A stretch of DNA of 64,000 nucleotides from Parasphingopyxis sp. CP4 (GTDB lineage: Bacteria; Pseudomonadota; Alphaproteobacteria; Sphingomonadales; Sphingomonadaceae): positions 310,001 through 374,000 of the forward strand of contig NZ_CP051130.1 in NCBI RefSeq assembly GCF_013378055.1, given 5' to 3'. The position numbers and the translations under genes were made by a program. The notes beneath the pieces were generated by a model that was given only the letters and a program-made list of their open reading frames with translations, was not told the DNA's origin and ran no database searches. This document shows positions 1 through 9,098 of the stretch, in pieces; the stretch's first letter is position 1; each line of letters starts with the position of its first letter.

Positions 1-486
1 TTTGGTCAGGCCGCACTGATAGAAGATGATGAGGTGCTGGACTGGCTGCAAAGCCAGGCAGACGGCGCGAAATACGTCACGTCGGTCTGTACGGGATCGC
101 TGATCCTTGCTGCGGCTGGCTTGCTCGAAGGGTATCAGGCCACAAGCCATTGGTATTGGATTGATCAGCTTAAGCTGTTTGGCGCAGAGCCAGTGAGTGA
201 GCGCGTCGTCATTGATCGCAATCGTATCACAGGGGCAGGGGTTTCGGCCGGGATCGATATGGCGCTGTCACTGGTGGCCGAGCTCTACGGCGAGGCCATG
301 GCCCGGACGATACAACTGGGCATCGAATATGACCCGAGCCCGCCCTTTGATGGCGGACATCCAAGCCGCGAATCCGAAGAGATTGTCGCCATGCTTTCTG
401 CGCGACTGTCGACGATCGAGGAAGCGCGCTGGGAGGTCGCCGAAAAGGCGGCGGCTCGGTTAAAAGAAAGGCGGCCAGCAAGCTGA
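1..486 (+). CDS. DJ-1/PfpI family protein, isonitrile hydratase-like (5' end cut off)
   Basis: The reading frame is open from base 1, so only the C-terminal ~161 residues are in the window; the GTG at 34 is an internal codon, not the start. The motif SVCTGSLILAAAGLL is the nucleophile-elbow cysteine of the DJ-1/PfpI superfamily, and the following ATSHWYWIDQLKLFGA stretch matches the subgroup of cyclohexyl-isocyanide (isonitrile) hydratases. Members of this subgroup act on small nitrile/isonitrile-like compounds, but many are uncharacterised, so the substrate is unknown. The C-terminus ends in a charged helix. A hairpin at 466-495 overlaps its last codons. Family assignment is firm; the specific reaction is inference. 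Confidence 0.85.
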   Translation, partial: FGQAALIEDDEVLDWLQSQADGAKYVTSVCTGSLILAAAGLLEGYQATSHWYWIDQLKLFGAEPVSERVVIDRNRITGAGVSAGIDMALSLVAELYGEAMARTIQLGIEYDPSPPFDGGHPSRESEEIVAMLSARLSTIEEARWEVAEKAAARLKERRPAS

Positions 487-495
487 CCGCCTTTC
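466..495 (-). terminator. Hairpin terminator between convergent genes
   Basis: Nine-base arms GAAAGGCGG (466-474) and CCGCCTTTC (487-495) enclose a 12-base loop. Read on the minus strand the stem is followed by a T-rich run (TTTCTTTT), the form of a rho-independent terminator for the aldehyde dehydrogenase gene. On the plus strand the tail is not T-rich. The arm overlaps the stop codon of the PfpI gene. Confidence 0.7.
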
Positions 496-520
496 CTAGC
501 GTTGCATTGGAAGGGAGAAA

Positions 521-1945
521 CTAGGCAGGTTCGCCGAGGATCGTCTTCACTTCCATAAACTCGCGCAGGCCATATTTGCCCATTTCGCGGCCATTTCCGG
601 ACTGTTTATAGCCACCGAACGGCGCGTCGGGGATCGGGCCCCAATTGTTCACGCCGACCAAGCCAGCACGCAGCTTGCCGGTAAATTTCGCAGCTTCTTC
701 AGCTGGGCCGTAGACGCAGGCGGAAAGGCCGTAATCCGTGTCATTGGCGATCTCGAGCGCTTCATCATCATTTTCATATTTGATGAGCGTAACGACCGGA
801 CCGAAAATCTCTTCGCGCGCAATCGTCATGTCGCTGGTGATGTCGGAAAAAACCGTCGGCTTCACGTAGAAACCCTGGTTCACCCCATCTGGACGACCCG
901 TGCCGCCGGTTTCCACCTTGCCGCCTTCGTCGATGCCCGTCTGGATCAGTCCCTGGATCTTCTCATATTGCGCCGAGTTCACGACCGGACCGATATGCTG
1001 ACCCATTTCGGTTGGATCGCCGACGGGCACGCTCTCCATCACGCCTTTGGCGATCTGGACGGCTTCGTCATATTGCGATTCATGGACGAGCATGCGGGTC
1101 GGTGCGATGCAGCTCTGGCCTGAATTGATGATCACGCCCTGCAGGCCGTTTGGCACAGCTTCGCTGAGATCAGCGCCTTCAAGAACGATGTTCGGCGTCT
1201 TGCCGCCCAGTTCCTGATGCACGCGCTTGACGGTGTCCGCAGCATTCTTGGCGATGATGATGCCAGCGCGGGTCGAACCGGTGAAACTCACCATGTCGAC
1301 ATCGTCATGCTTGGTCAGCATCGTGCCAACGCCCGGGCCATCGCCCTGGACGAGATTGAACACACCAGCCGGAACACCAGCAGCATCCATGATTTCAGCG
1401 AAGATCGCGGCTGAACCCGGCGTTTCTTCCGACGGTTTGAGAACCATAGTGTTCCCGGCAGCCAGCGCAGGCGCGACTTTTGCAGTGATCTGATTAAGCG
1501 GCCAGTTCCATGGGGTAATCATGGCGACCACACCGATCGGCTCATGCACGACGCGTGCCGGGCCAAGCTGCTCTTCAAATTCAAATTCCTTAAGCACTTC
1601 AGAGGCTTTGAGGATGTGGCCGAGGCCGGCTGGGCCTTGGGCGGCATTACCAATTGCAACCGGGCAGCCCATTTCATCGGCCATCACATTGGCGATATCG
1701 GGCATGCGCTTCTTATATTCTTCAGCGATCCGATCGAGCATCTCGATCCGCTCTTCGACGCTGGTCTGCGAGAAGCTCTTGAACGCTTCTTTGGCAGCCG
1801 CAACGGCATTGTCGGTGTCAGCCTGGCTACCAAGCATGATTTCCGTGCACGGCTCTTCGGTCGCCGGGTTGATGACCTCATGGCGTGAGCCGCCATCGCT
1901 ATCGACCCATTGGCCGTTGATATAGTGCTTCAAATAGCTGTGCAT
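521..1945 (-). CDS. NAD(P)-dependent aldehyde dehydrogenase
   Basis: A 474-residue protein of normal ALDH-superfamily length. It should oxidise an aldehyde to the acid with NAD(P)+ in the cytoplasm. The oxyanion Asn lies in PWNWP (about residue 147), the cofactor loop in FTGSTRAG (about 221-228), the general base Glu in ELGGK (about 245) and the catalytic Cys in GQSCIAPTR (about 279). All four are intact. It is transcribed away from glnA, separated from it by a terminator, and ends at a hairpin, so it is probably a single-gene unit. The substrate cannot be assigned from sequence; betaine-aldehyde-like and phenylacetaldehyde-like enzymes share this pattern. Confidence 0.93.
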   Translation of the reverse strand: MHSYLKHYINGQWVDSDGGSRHEVINPATEEPCTEIMLGSQADTDNAVAAAKEAFKSFSQTSVEERIEMLDRIAEEYKKRMPDIANVMADEMGCPVAIGNAAQGPAGLGHILKASEVLKEFEFEEQLGPARVVHEPIGVVAMITPWNWPLNQITAKVAPALAAGNTMVLKPSEETPGSAAIFAEIMDAAGVPAGVFNLVQGDGPGVGTMLTKHDDVDMVSFTGSTRAGIIIAKNAADTVKRVHQELGGKTPNIVLEGADLSEAVPNGLQGVIINSGQSCIAPTRMLVHESQYDEAVQIAKGVMESVPVGDPTEMGQHIGPVVNSAQYEKIQGLIQTGIDEGGKVETGGTGRPDGVNQGFYVKPTVFSDITSDMTIAREEIFGPVVTLIKYENDDEALEIANDTDYGLSACVYGPAEEAAKFTGKLRAGLVGVNNWGPIPDAPFGGYKQSGNGREMGKYGLREFMEVKTILGEPA

Positions 1946-2092
1946 GACATTCCGCTCCTGTGATTCGGGGATTTAGGTTCTGATTTGAAACCAAGATAGG
2001 GGATGCAGGCCGATGGTTCAATCGACTGTCGTTGCTTTGGGGTTTGGGCGCTATCAGCCGTGTATCTGTGCGTCCCTTGTTGGCGCATAAGA

Positions 2093-2127
2093 AAACCCCC
2101 GCAGCCGGGTTGCGGCGACGGGGGTTT
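2093..2127 (-). terminator. Rho-independent terminator of glnA
   Basis: Arms AAACCCCCG (2093-2101) and CGGGGGTTT (2119-2127) flank a 17-base GC-rich loop that can itself pair in part. On the minus strand the stem is followed by TTTTC. It begins 18 bases after the glnA stop and separates glnA from the downstream aldehyde dehydrogenase gene. Confidence 0.8.
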
Positions 2128-2144
2128 CTTCAATCGTCCAGCGA

Positions 2145-3557
2145 TTAGGCCGAATAATACATGTCGAATTCGACCGGGCCGGGGGTCGTTTCCCAGCGGT
2201 CATTTTCTTCCCATTTAAGCTCGGCATAAGCTTCAATCTGATCCTGGGAGAATACATCGCCCTTGGTCAGGAAGTCGAAATCATCTTCGAGCGCTTCGAG
2301 TGCTTCGCGGAGCGAACCACATACTGTCGGGACGCCCTCAAGCTCTGCCGGCGGCAGGTCGTACAGGTTCTTGTCCATCGCATCGCCCGGATGGATCCGG
2401 TTCTCGATGCCGTCCAGACCCGCCATCAGCAGGGCCGAATAGCAAAGATATGGATTGGCCATCGCATCAGGGAATCGGAATTCGACGCGCTTGGCTTTGT
2501 CACCAGTACCATATGGAATACGGCAGGACGCAGAGCGGTTACGGCTCGAATAGGCCAGCAAAACAGGCGCTTCGTAACCCGGTACGAGGCGCTTATAGCT
2601 GTTCGTCGTCGGGTTGGTGAATGCGTTCAGGGCGCGCGCATGTTTGATAACGCCGCCGATATAATAGAGGCAGGTATCGCTTAGGCCCGCATAGCCGTCG
2701 CCAGCGAAGAGCGGTTTGCCTTCGTTCCAGATCGACATATGGGTGTGCATGCCCGAGCCATTATCTTCCTTGATCGGCTTCGGCATGAAGGTGGCCGTCT
2801 TGCCATAGGCCTGGGCCACCATGTGCACGACATATTTATAGACCTGCATCCGGTCGGCCGTTTCAACCAGCGAACCGAAGGTGAGGCCAAGCTCATGCTG
2901 GGCGGCGCCCACTTCATGGTGATGCTTGTCCATCGGCAAGCCCATCTCGAGCATCGTCGAAACCATTTCGGCGCGGATATCCATGGCGCTGTCGACTGGA
3001 GCAACCGGGAAATAACCACCCTTGGCGCGTGGGCGATGAGCCATATTGCCCATCTCATATTCGCGGCCTGAATTGGTCGGCAGCTCGATATCGTCAATCT
3101 TGAAATAGCTGCGATCATATCCGTCTTCGAAGCGCACATCGTCGAACATGAAGAATTCAGCTTCCGGTCCGACATAGACGGTGTCACCAACACCCGATGC
3201 CTTCACAAAGGCTTCGGCGCGTTTCGCAGTCGAGCGCGGATCGCGGCCATATAGTTCGCCCGTGCCCGGTTCGACAATGTCGCAGCAAACAGCGAGCATC
3301 GGCGTGGCAGAGAAGGGGTCTTCATAGACGGCGTCGAGGTCCGGCCGCAGGATCATGTCGGATTCATTGATCGCTTTCCAACCGGCGATCGAAGACCCGT
3401 CGAACATCAGGCCATCTTCAAGAGCGTCCTCATCCATGACGCCTGAGCACATCTGAAGGTGCTGCCATTTGCCCTTGGGATCGGTGAAGCGAAGGTCGAC
3501 CCATTCGATCTCATCTTCCTCGATACGTTTGATTATGTCTTTGGCGGTAGTCGTCAT
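2145..3557 (-). CDS. glnA: Type I glutamine synthetase
   Basis: This 470-residue enzyme condenses glutamate and ammonia to glutamine using ATP, as a cytoplasmic dodecamer. The sequence carries the MFDGSSIAGW signature (about 51-60), the metal/ATP motifs PEAEFF (131-136) and HHHEVGAAQHE (about 212-222), NGSGMHTH (about 266-273), and the adenylylation loop KNLYDLPP with its modifiable Tyr near residue 399. The intact loop implies control by GlnE-type adenylylation, which depends on PII. glnB lies 171 bases upstream on the same strand, the classical glnB-glnA arrangement. A strong AGGAAGG ribosome site precedes the ATG. The 171-base gap may hold a second promoter. Confidence 0.98.
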   Translation of the reverse strand: MTTTAKDIIKRIEEDEIEWVDLRFTDPKGKWQHLQMCSGVMDEDALEDGLMFDGSSIAGWKAINESDMILRPDLDAVYEDPFSATPMLAVCCDIVEPGTGELYGRDPRSTAKRAEAFVKASGVGDTVYVGPEAEFFMFDDVRFEDGYDRSYFKIDDIELPTNSGREYEMGNMAHRPRAKGGYFPVAPVDSAMDIRAEMVSTMLEMGLPMDKHHHEVGAAQHELGLTFGSLVETADRMQVYKYVVHMVAQAYGKTATFMPKPIKEDNGSGMHTHMSIWNEGKPLFAGDGYAGLSDTCLYYIGGVIKHARALNAFTNPTTNSYKRLVPGYEAPVLLAYSSRNRSASCRIPYGTGDKAKRVEFRFPDAMANPYLCYSALLMAGLDGIENRIHPGDAMDKNLYDLPPAELEGVPTVCGSLREALEALEDDFDFLTKGDVFSQDQIEAYAELKWEENDRWETTPGPVEFDMYYSA

Positions 3558-3728
3558 GAAATATTACCTTCCTCTTTAAGGAATCACCCAGACCTTTTGT
3601 TACCCAATAATTCGCACACGCACAATTTATTTTTGCACTGCAGCATGAATGATTTTGGCTATCACGGCCTTGCCGCGGGTCAGGTCTCGCAACTCCCTGA
3701 TATTACAAGCTGCTGATCGGTCGGTGCA

Positions 3729-4112
<384 letters not shown>

Positions 4113-4164
4113 TCATAAGCGGGCAGGGCCCCGACTCGCAAGTCGGTTGCGCGGCCGGGGCAAC

Positions 4165-4192
4165 ATCATTTACTGCGCCGCGCTTCAGTCAA
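4165..4192 (-). promoter_or_regulatory. Possible promoter of glnB
   Basis: On the minus strand TTGACT (4187-4192) and AATGAT (4165-4170) stand 16 bases apart, resembling sigma-70 -35 and -10 boxes. This would give a leader of about 90 bases before glnB; that leader contains a small hairpin, CCGACT/AGTCGG (4131-4146). The match at -10 is only 4 of 6. I saw no clear sigma-54 element here. Confidence 0.35.
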
Positions 4193-4361
4193 CATAAGAT
4201 AATCCATTACGCATCCGGCAAGCCGATGCGCCCGAGAGATGGTCCGTGCACTTTTGCAAAACCGTCCTGTTTTCGGGTCTATCCGTCGCCAACTCCCTGT
4301 TCCGTTGTCGAAAAGTCACGATGCTGGCGGCGAGTGGTGGGCGTAAACTAAGGATTAGATC

Positions 4362-4631
4362 ATGCGAAAACCTATTCTGTTCGGCGCCTCCCTTCTTGCA
4401 GCCTCGGCTATGGCAATGCCGGCACTAGCTCAGGACGCTGATGGTAATGCATCACCACCTTCGGAAGACCGGACGGTGCCTGTTCCAACTATCGATACCG
4501 ATGGTGATGGCGCACCGGATGCCTGGGACCAGCGTGGTGATGGCCGTCCCGACAGTTGGGATACCGATGGCGATGGTCGTCCCGACGTCTTCGATCGCGA
4601 CGGGGACGGCGAGCCGGACGAACCCCAATAG
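4362..4631 (+). CDS. Small secreted protein with calcium-binding-type DxDGDG repeats
   Basis: An 89-residue protein with a Sec signal peptide (hydrophobic stretch about 5-20, likely cleavage after ALA at 21-23). The mature part ends in four 11-residue repeats (about 45-88) of the form DTDGDGxPDxW, like thrombospondin type 3 calcium loops. AAGGA sits eight bases before the ATG. Such loops usually bind calcium outside the cytoplasm. The gene converges on a PQQ dehydrogenase, an enzyme class that needs calcium, but a functional link is only speculation. No enzyme domain is present and I do not know its function. Confidence 0.8.
   Translation: MRKPILFGASLLAASAMAMPALAQDADGNASPPSEDRTVPVPTIDTDGDGAPDAWDQRGDGRPDSWDTDGDGRPDVFDRDGDGEPDEPQ
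4494..4625 (+). repeat. Four tandem 33-bp coding repeats
   Basis: Four in-frame 33-base units encode the aspartate/glycine-rich loops of the small secreted protein. Units 1 and 3 are nearly identical (GATACCGATGG start), unit 2 departs in its first three codons, and unit 4 is the most diverged. Tandem coding repeats of this kind can change number by slippage. Confidence 0.8.
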
Positions 4632-4637
4632 CGAAAA

Positions 4638-4669
4638 ATGCGCCGCCGGGCCGAAGCCTGGCGGCGCAT
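4638..4669 (-). terminator. Bidirectional hairpin terminator
   Basis: Ten-base perfect arms ATGCGCCGCC (4638-4647) and GGCGGCGCAT (4660-4669) with a 12-base loop lie between convergent genes. On the minus strand the stem is followed by TTTTT, suiting the PQQ dehydrogenase gene. On the plus strand it follows the small secreted protein with a weaker CCTTTG tail. Confidence 0.7.
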
Positions 4670-4691
4670 CCTTTGTGCGCGGATTATCCCG

Positions 4692-6875
4692 TTAGCCTTC
4701 GTCAGCGCCTTCCGCATCTTCGCGGCGCGCCCTGAGCCGGGCGATATCCTCATTGGCCTTGTCGATGACATAGAGCCGGATGGTTTCAGCGAGTTCAGCT
4801 GGCAATACGCTGGTGAAGCTAGGCATGCCGTTTTCGGCCAGTGAACCACCGCGGACGACACTCAGCCAGGCTTCGGCATCGGTTAGATAGCCGGAGAAGC
4901 GAACGTCAGGGTTGATGCCGCCGCCGACTGCTCCCTCGCCATGGCAGACCATGCAGTAGCGCATGAAGAGTCCTTCACCCTGTGCAATTTGTTCTGCTGT
5001 ACCGGTTGATTCAGGCGGATCGAGCAATTGCTGCTCCATATCTGGTGCATCAGGCAGGACCCCGCTGCCATCCAGTCGCAGCACGATCAGGCGTGGAATA
5101 TTCGGCACCTGGCCTGCTGTTATGTCGGCGGCACCAGCCGTGATCTGGAACGCACCACCACGGCCGGTGGTGAAAGCGATATGCTGGACCCCATCGATCA
5201 GGAACGTCGAGGCACCAGCCAATACGCCCGTCTGTGTGTCCATCGACCAAAGCTCTTCGCCGGTGTCGGCAGTATAGGCCTTGAACTGGCCGGTTGCCGT
5301 GCCTTGGAAGACAAGGTTGCCGGCGGTTGTCAGAATTCCGCCATTCCAGGGAGTGGTGTAATCCACTGTCCAGCGCGCTTCTTGCGCAACTGGATCCCAA
5401 GCCACCAGCTGGCCGCTCACTGTCGCGATCAGTGCGCGCATTGTCGCTTCGTCACGGGGAAGGGCGGTGTCCGCAATGTTAGTCCCGGTATTGAAACCGA
5501 TCGGACTGAGCTCGGAATGAGCATCTTCCGTCGCGGGCAGCAGGAGCTGCGGCGCAATATTGGCTGGAATATAGGCAAGGCCTGTCATGGGATTAAACGC
5601 CATGGGCTGCCAGTTATGCGCACCGATCGGTCCGGGATTGGCGATGAACATCTCGCCCGTCCGATAAAAGCGCGCCGCCGGATTTTCGATTGGCCGTCCA
5701 GTTTCCAGATTATAGCCAGTCGCCCAGTTCACACCGTCGACAAAGGCTTCGGCGGAAATCAGCGAACCCGTCTCGCGGTCAACTACGAAGAAGAAGCCAT
5801 TCTTTGGCGCATGGAGGATTACCTGACGGGTTTCGCCATCAATCTCGAGATCCGTGAGGATCATCGATTGGGTTGCCGTGAAGTCCCATGTCTCGCCCGG
5901 GGTTTCCTGATAGTGCCAGAGATATTCGCCGGTATCCGGATTGAGCGCGACGATCGAAGACAGGAACAGATTGTCGCCCTGTCCGTCTGACCGGACGCCG
6001 TGGTTCCACGGACTGCCGTTGCCGACGCCGATGTAAAGCTGATTCAGTTCATGATCGTAAACAATTGAATCCCACACGGTTCCGCCACCGCCGGACTCGC
6101 GCCATGAACCACCTTCGGACCAGGTCCGCGATGCAGTTTGCAGCACTTCGTCCGAGGCTGCGCCATCAGGCTCACCATCGGGATTGGGAACGGTATAGAA
6201 GCGCCACTCGAGCGCGCCGGTATTGGCATTGTACGCCGAAACATATCCACGCACACCGAATTCGGCGCCGCCATTACCGATAATGACCCGATTGTTCACG
6301 ACGCGCGGAACGCCGGTGATTGTATAGGGTCGGTCCTGGTCGGTCGTCTGTTCGGACCAGAGCTGCGCACCCGTGCCGGCGTCGAGCGCGATCAACCGGC
6401 CATCAAGGGTGCCGAGATAAAGCTTGCCGCGCCAAACCGCGACACCGCGATTGACTGCGTCACAACAGGTGTTCTGGAGAACGGAGCGCGGAACTTCGGG
6501 ATCGAAGGTCCAAAGCGGTTCGCCATTGCGGGCATCGAATGCAAATACCTTGGACCATGGCCCGGTGATATACATGATGCCGTCCACAACGATCGGCGTG
6601 GCTTCCTGCGCGCGCGCATCGGGCAGTTCGGCTGTCCAGGCGATGCCGAGATTTTCGACATTTTCCGTCGTGATCTGATCGAGGGGGCTGAAGCGCTGTT
6701 CGTCATAATTAAAGCTGGCCGCAGCCCAATCGCTGCCGTCTCCGCCAGTCGTTAGAAACTCACCATCGACTTTTGCCGTGCCTTCAGCCGAACTTGTAGA
6801 TCCTTCCGATCCACCGGTACCTGCCGAACATGCCGCCAGGCTCATTGCCAAAGCCAATCCGATCCATTTGCGCAT
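4692..6875 (-). CDS. PQQ-dependent quinohemoprotein alcohol dehydrogenase, lipoprotein
   Basis: A 727-residue type II quinohemoprotein dehydrogenase that oxidises an alcohol with bound PQQ and hands electrons to its own haem c. The N-terminus has a lipobox (LAAC, Cys 16), so it should be anchored to a membrane facing the periplasm. An eight-bladed propeller follows. The adjacent Cys pair in NTCCDA (137-138) forms the strained disulfide over PQQ, and the GETWDF motif supplies the catalytic Asp. A C-terminal cytochrome c domain has CMVCH (about 641-645) and a Met ligand in NGMPSF (about 684). All key residues are intact. No pqq biosynthesis genes are in the window. The substrate is unknown. Confidence 0.93.
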   Translation of the reverse strand: MRKWIGLALAMSLAACSAGTGGSEGSTSSAEGTAKVDGEFLTTGGDGSDWAAASFNYDEQRFSPLDQITTENVENLGIAWTAELPDARAQEATPIVVDGIMYITGPWSKVFAFDARNGEPLWTFDPEVPRSVLQNTCCDAVNRGVAVWRGKLYLGTLDGRLIALDAGTGAQLWSEQTTDQDRPYTITGVPRVVNNRVIIGNGGAEFGVRGYVSAYNANTGALEWRFYTVPNPDGEPDGAASDEVLQTASRTWSEGGSWRESGGGGTVWDSIVYDHELNQLYIGVGNGSPWNHGVRSDGQGDNLFLSSIVALNPDTGEYLWHYQETPGETWDFTATQSMILTDLEIDGETRQVILHAPKNGFFFVVDRETGSLISAEAFVDGVNWATGYNLETGRPIENPAARFYRTGEMFIANPGPIGAHNWQPMAFNPMTGLAYIPANIAPQLLLPATEDAHSELSPIGFNTGTNIADTALPRDEATMRALIATVSGQLVAWDPVAQEARWTVDYTTPWNGGILTTAGNLVFQGTATGQFKAYTADTGEELWSMDTQTGVLAGASTFLIDGVQHIAFTTGRGGAFQITAGAADITAGQVPNIPRLIVLRLDGSGVLPDAPDMEQQLLDPPESTGTAEQIAQGEGLFMRYCMVCHGEGAVGGGINPDVRFSGYLTDAEAWLSVVRGGSLAENGMPSFTSVLPAELAETIRLYVIDKANEDIARLRARREDAEGADEG

Positions 6876-6967
6876 AACAGACGTCCCTCCTGAGTCTCCT
6901 TATTGGCCCAGCAGGATGAGCGTTGCAAATTCTTGTATGCAGAATGACTTCGGCGAAACTTGTCCGA

Positions 6968-7795
6968 CTAGGTGTAAGGCGGATTATCCAGGCCGGTTGG
7001 GCTCTTGGTGAAGATTTCAACGCTATCTTCGGTCACACCCACCGAATGCTCGAACTGGGCCGAGAGCGATCGATCGCGCGTCACGGCCGTCCAGCCATCG
7101 TCGAGCACTTTTACGCTCGGCTTGCCGATATTGATCATCGGCTCGATCGTGAAGAACATGCCGGGTTTGAGCTCGGGGCCGGTGCCGGGATTGCCCGCAT
7201 GGATCACTTCGGGTGCGTCATGGAACAATCGACCCAGGCCATGACCGCAAAAATCACGAACGACGCCATAGCGATGGGCTTCGGCATGGCTTTGGATGGC
7301 GTGCGAAATATCGCCGAGAAATGCGCCGGGCTTCACTTCGGCAATACCCAGCATCATCGCTTCATAGGTGACATCGATAAGCCGCTGCGCCTTGATCGGG
7401 ATCTTGCCGACGGTGAACATCCGGCTGGTATCGCCATGCCAGCCATCAAGGATTGGCGTTACGTCGATATTGACGATATCGCCTTTTTTGAGGGACTTGG
7501 TGCCCGGAATTCCGTGACACACCACATGATTGATCGAGGTGCAGCAGCTCTTCGTATAGCCCCGATAGCCAAGCGTTGCGGGAATGCCGCCACCGGCTTT
7601 CATCCGCTCAAGGGCAAAATCGTCAATCTCCTCGGTCGTAACGCCAGGCTCGACCAGCGGAACCAGCGCATCGAGCACCTCGGCGGCCAATCGACCAGCC
7701 GCGCGCATGCCCTCAAACCCACTTGCGTCGTGGAGCTTGATTGTGCCGTCGCGCGCAACCGGGTCGGCTGCGGTTATGGTCTGATACTGGTTCAT
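6968..7795 (-). CDS. map: Type I methionine aminopeptidase
   Basis: A 275-residue cytoplasmic metalloprotease that removes the initiator Met from nascent proteins. The five metal ligands of the pita-bread fold are visible: Asp 111 (VNIDVT), Asp 122 (HGDTS), His 185 (GHGLG), Glu 218 (FTIEPM) and Glu 249 (QFEHS). Length and motifs are typical of bacterial type Ia enzymes, with a slightly long N-terminus. It is flanked by same-strand genes 55 to 92 bases away, with no clear operon partner. Confidence 0.97.
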   Translation of the reverse strand: MNQYQTITAADPVARDGTIKLHDASGFEGMRAAGRLAAEVLDALVPLVEPGVTTEEIDDFALERMKAGGGIPATLGYRGYTKSCCTSINHVVCHGIPGTKSLKKGDIVNIDVTPILDGWHGDTSRMFTVGKIPIKAQRLIDVTYEAMMLGIAEVKPGAFLGDISHAIQSHAEAHRYGVVRDFCGHGLGRLFHDAPEVIHAGNPGTGPELKPGMFFTIEPMINIGKPSVKVLDDGWTAVTRDRSLSAQFEHSVGVTEDSVEIFTKSPTGLDNPPYT

Positions 7796-7850
7796 GAGCG
7801 GCTATATAGCGACACCGTCATGGTTTCGCTACCATCATCGCGGAACCCGG

Positions 7851-9011
7851 CTAGCGGAAACGGATGCGCTCGGCGTGCAGGCTTTCACCGTCCGATCGCC
7901 TGAGGTTCAGCGCTACTTCGCCAGCGGCCCAGTCAATCTCGAGCATGCCGAAATTCTCATCCGAATAGAAACCGGAACGGCGGATCGGGTCGGGTTCGCG
8001 GGCTCCGGTATCGCCTTCTCCGAACGAGAGGTTGAGCGAGGAGGCGGTGAGCTCCCACAGTTCTTCACCCAATGCTTCGGGCGTGGCCTGATAGAAGGCA
8101 CCGCTATGGCGATCGCCCGACAGGACGACCATGCCGCCGCCATTGCGCGCTGCGAGCGCGCGATAGAATCGCTCTCTTTCGAGCGGCATATTTCCCCATT
8201 TTTCGTAATTATGCGCGTCGGTTAGCAGCTGTATCGATGAAACGATGATACGAAGATCAGCGGGCTTTTCCAGCTCGCCAGCCAGCCACGCCCATTGGGC
8301 AGCACCGAGCATCGTCGCGTCGGGACTGTCGGTGATTCCGTAATGGCCGAGCGGTCTGCGTTCGGCCGAATAGGGCAGGGAGACCAGCGGATCGCGAAAG
8401 AAGCGAGTGTCGAGAATGATAAGCTGTACCCGCTCGCCCTCGGGCCCAATCATCACGCTGTCATAGATGCCCGGTCGTGCGCGCACGGCATCGCTCGAGC
8501 GCCAGAAACTTTCGAACAGCTGCTCGGATCGCTCGCGAAAGGAAAAGGCTCCGCCGGAATCATTGGGCCCGAAATCATGGTCGTCCCAGCTCGCCAGCAT
8601 CGGGACCTGGTTGCGAAAGGCGATGAACTCGGGATGCGAAGCCTGGAGTTGATAGGCATGTGCGAACGTGCCGAGATCTGCCTCGCCGCGATAACCGAAA
8701 TCACCATAGACATTGTCGCCAATCATCAGGAACAGCTCCGGATTGTGGGCCGCGATTGTCGACCAGATGGTTTGGTGACGGTTTTGGTGGTTGCAACTGC
8801 CAAATGCGATCCGGCTGATCGCGCGGCTGATGTCGAGCTGCGCGCCGGCATTGGCCTGAGGGACATTGGTGTCGAGCGTGGCGTAATAGGGCCGCAGCGC
8901 TTCTTCGGCACTTTGCGGAGGCGCAGCTTGCGGTGCCGCGGCCACATTTGCGCAACTGCTTAGAACCAATGATCCCAGGCCGGCCAGAAGTGCAATTGTC
9001 GATCGTGTCAT
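7851..9011 (-). CDS. PhoD-like metallophosphatase lipoprotein
   Basis: A 386-residue protein of the alkaline phosphatase D/metallophosphatase family. Cys 20 in a lipobox-like VLSSC predicts lipid anchoring outside the cytoplasm. Metal-site motifs are FGSCNHQN, MIGDNVYGD, WDDHDFGPND and LSGDRHSG, in the order expected for PhoD relatives. Many such proteins are phosphodiesterases or phospholipases D-like; activity on phosphate esters is likely, the natural substrate unknown. It is 55 bases upstream of map on the same strand and is preceded by the terminator of the large TonB receptor gene, so it probably has its own promoter. Confidence 0.88.
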   Translation of the reverse strand: MTRSTIALLAGLGSLVLSSCANVAAAPQAAPPQSAEEALRPYYATLDTNVPQANAGAQLDISRAISRIAFGSCNHQNRHQTIWSTIAAHNPELFLMIGDNVYGDFGYRGEADLGTFAHAYQLQASHPEFIAFRNQVPMLASWDDHDFGPNDSGGAFSFRERSEQLFESFWRSSDAVRARPGIYDSVMIGPEGERVQLIILDTRFFRDPLVSLPYSAERRPLGHYGITDSPDATMLGAAQWAWLAGELEKPADLRIIVSSIQLLTDAHNYEKWGNMPLERERFYRALAARNGGGMVVLSGDRHSGAFYQATPEALGEELWELTASSLNLSFGEGDTGAREPDPIRRSGFYSDENFGMLEIDWAAGEVALNLRRSDGESLHAERIRFR

Positions 9012-9040
9012 GGCAGTGTGCGTCCCTTCCTCACAAAAAA

Positions 9041-9070
9041 GGGGCCGGCGACATGATCGTCTCCGGCCCC
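9041..9070 (-). terminator. Rho-independent terminator of the TonB receptor gene
   Basis: Arms GGGGCCGG (9041-9048) and CCGGCCCC (9063-9070) flank a 14-base loop. On the minus strand the stem is followed by TTTTTT, a textbook terminator 28 bases after the receptor's stop codon. A T-run also follows on the plus strand. Confidence 0.85.
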
Positions 9071-9098
9071 CATTTTTTAGCGGTTATGCGTTGTCATC

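Noticed and set aside
3558-3728. NtrC/sigma-54 promoter between glnB and glnA
   Set aside because: GCAC and TGCA motifs occur there, but no TGGCAC-N5-TTGC element could be found, so no site was called.
5028-5990. 320-residue open frame on the plus strand
   Set aside because: It is antisense to the PQQ dehydrogenase gene, whose domains and catalytic motifs are intact throughout; the antisense product has no signal, domain or coding bias of its own.
6923-7903. 326-residue open frame on the plus strand over map
   Set aside because: Antisense to methionine aminopeptidase and the end of the phosphatase gene; all five metal ligands are in the minus-strand gene, so this is a shadow.
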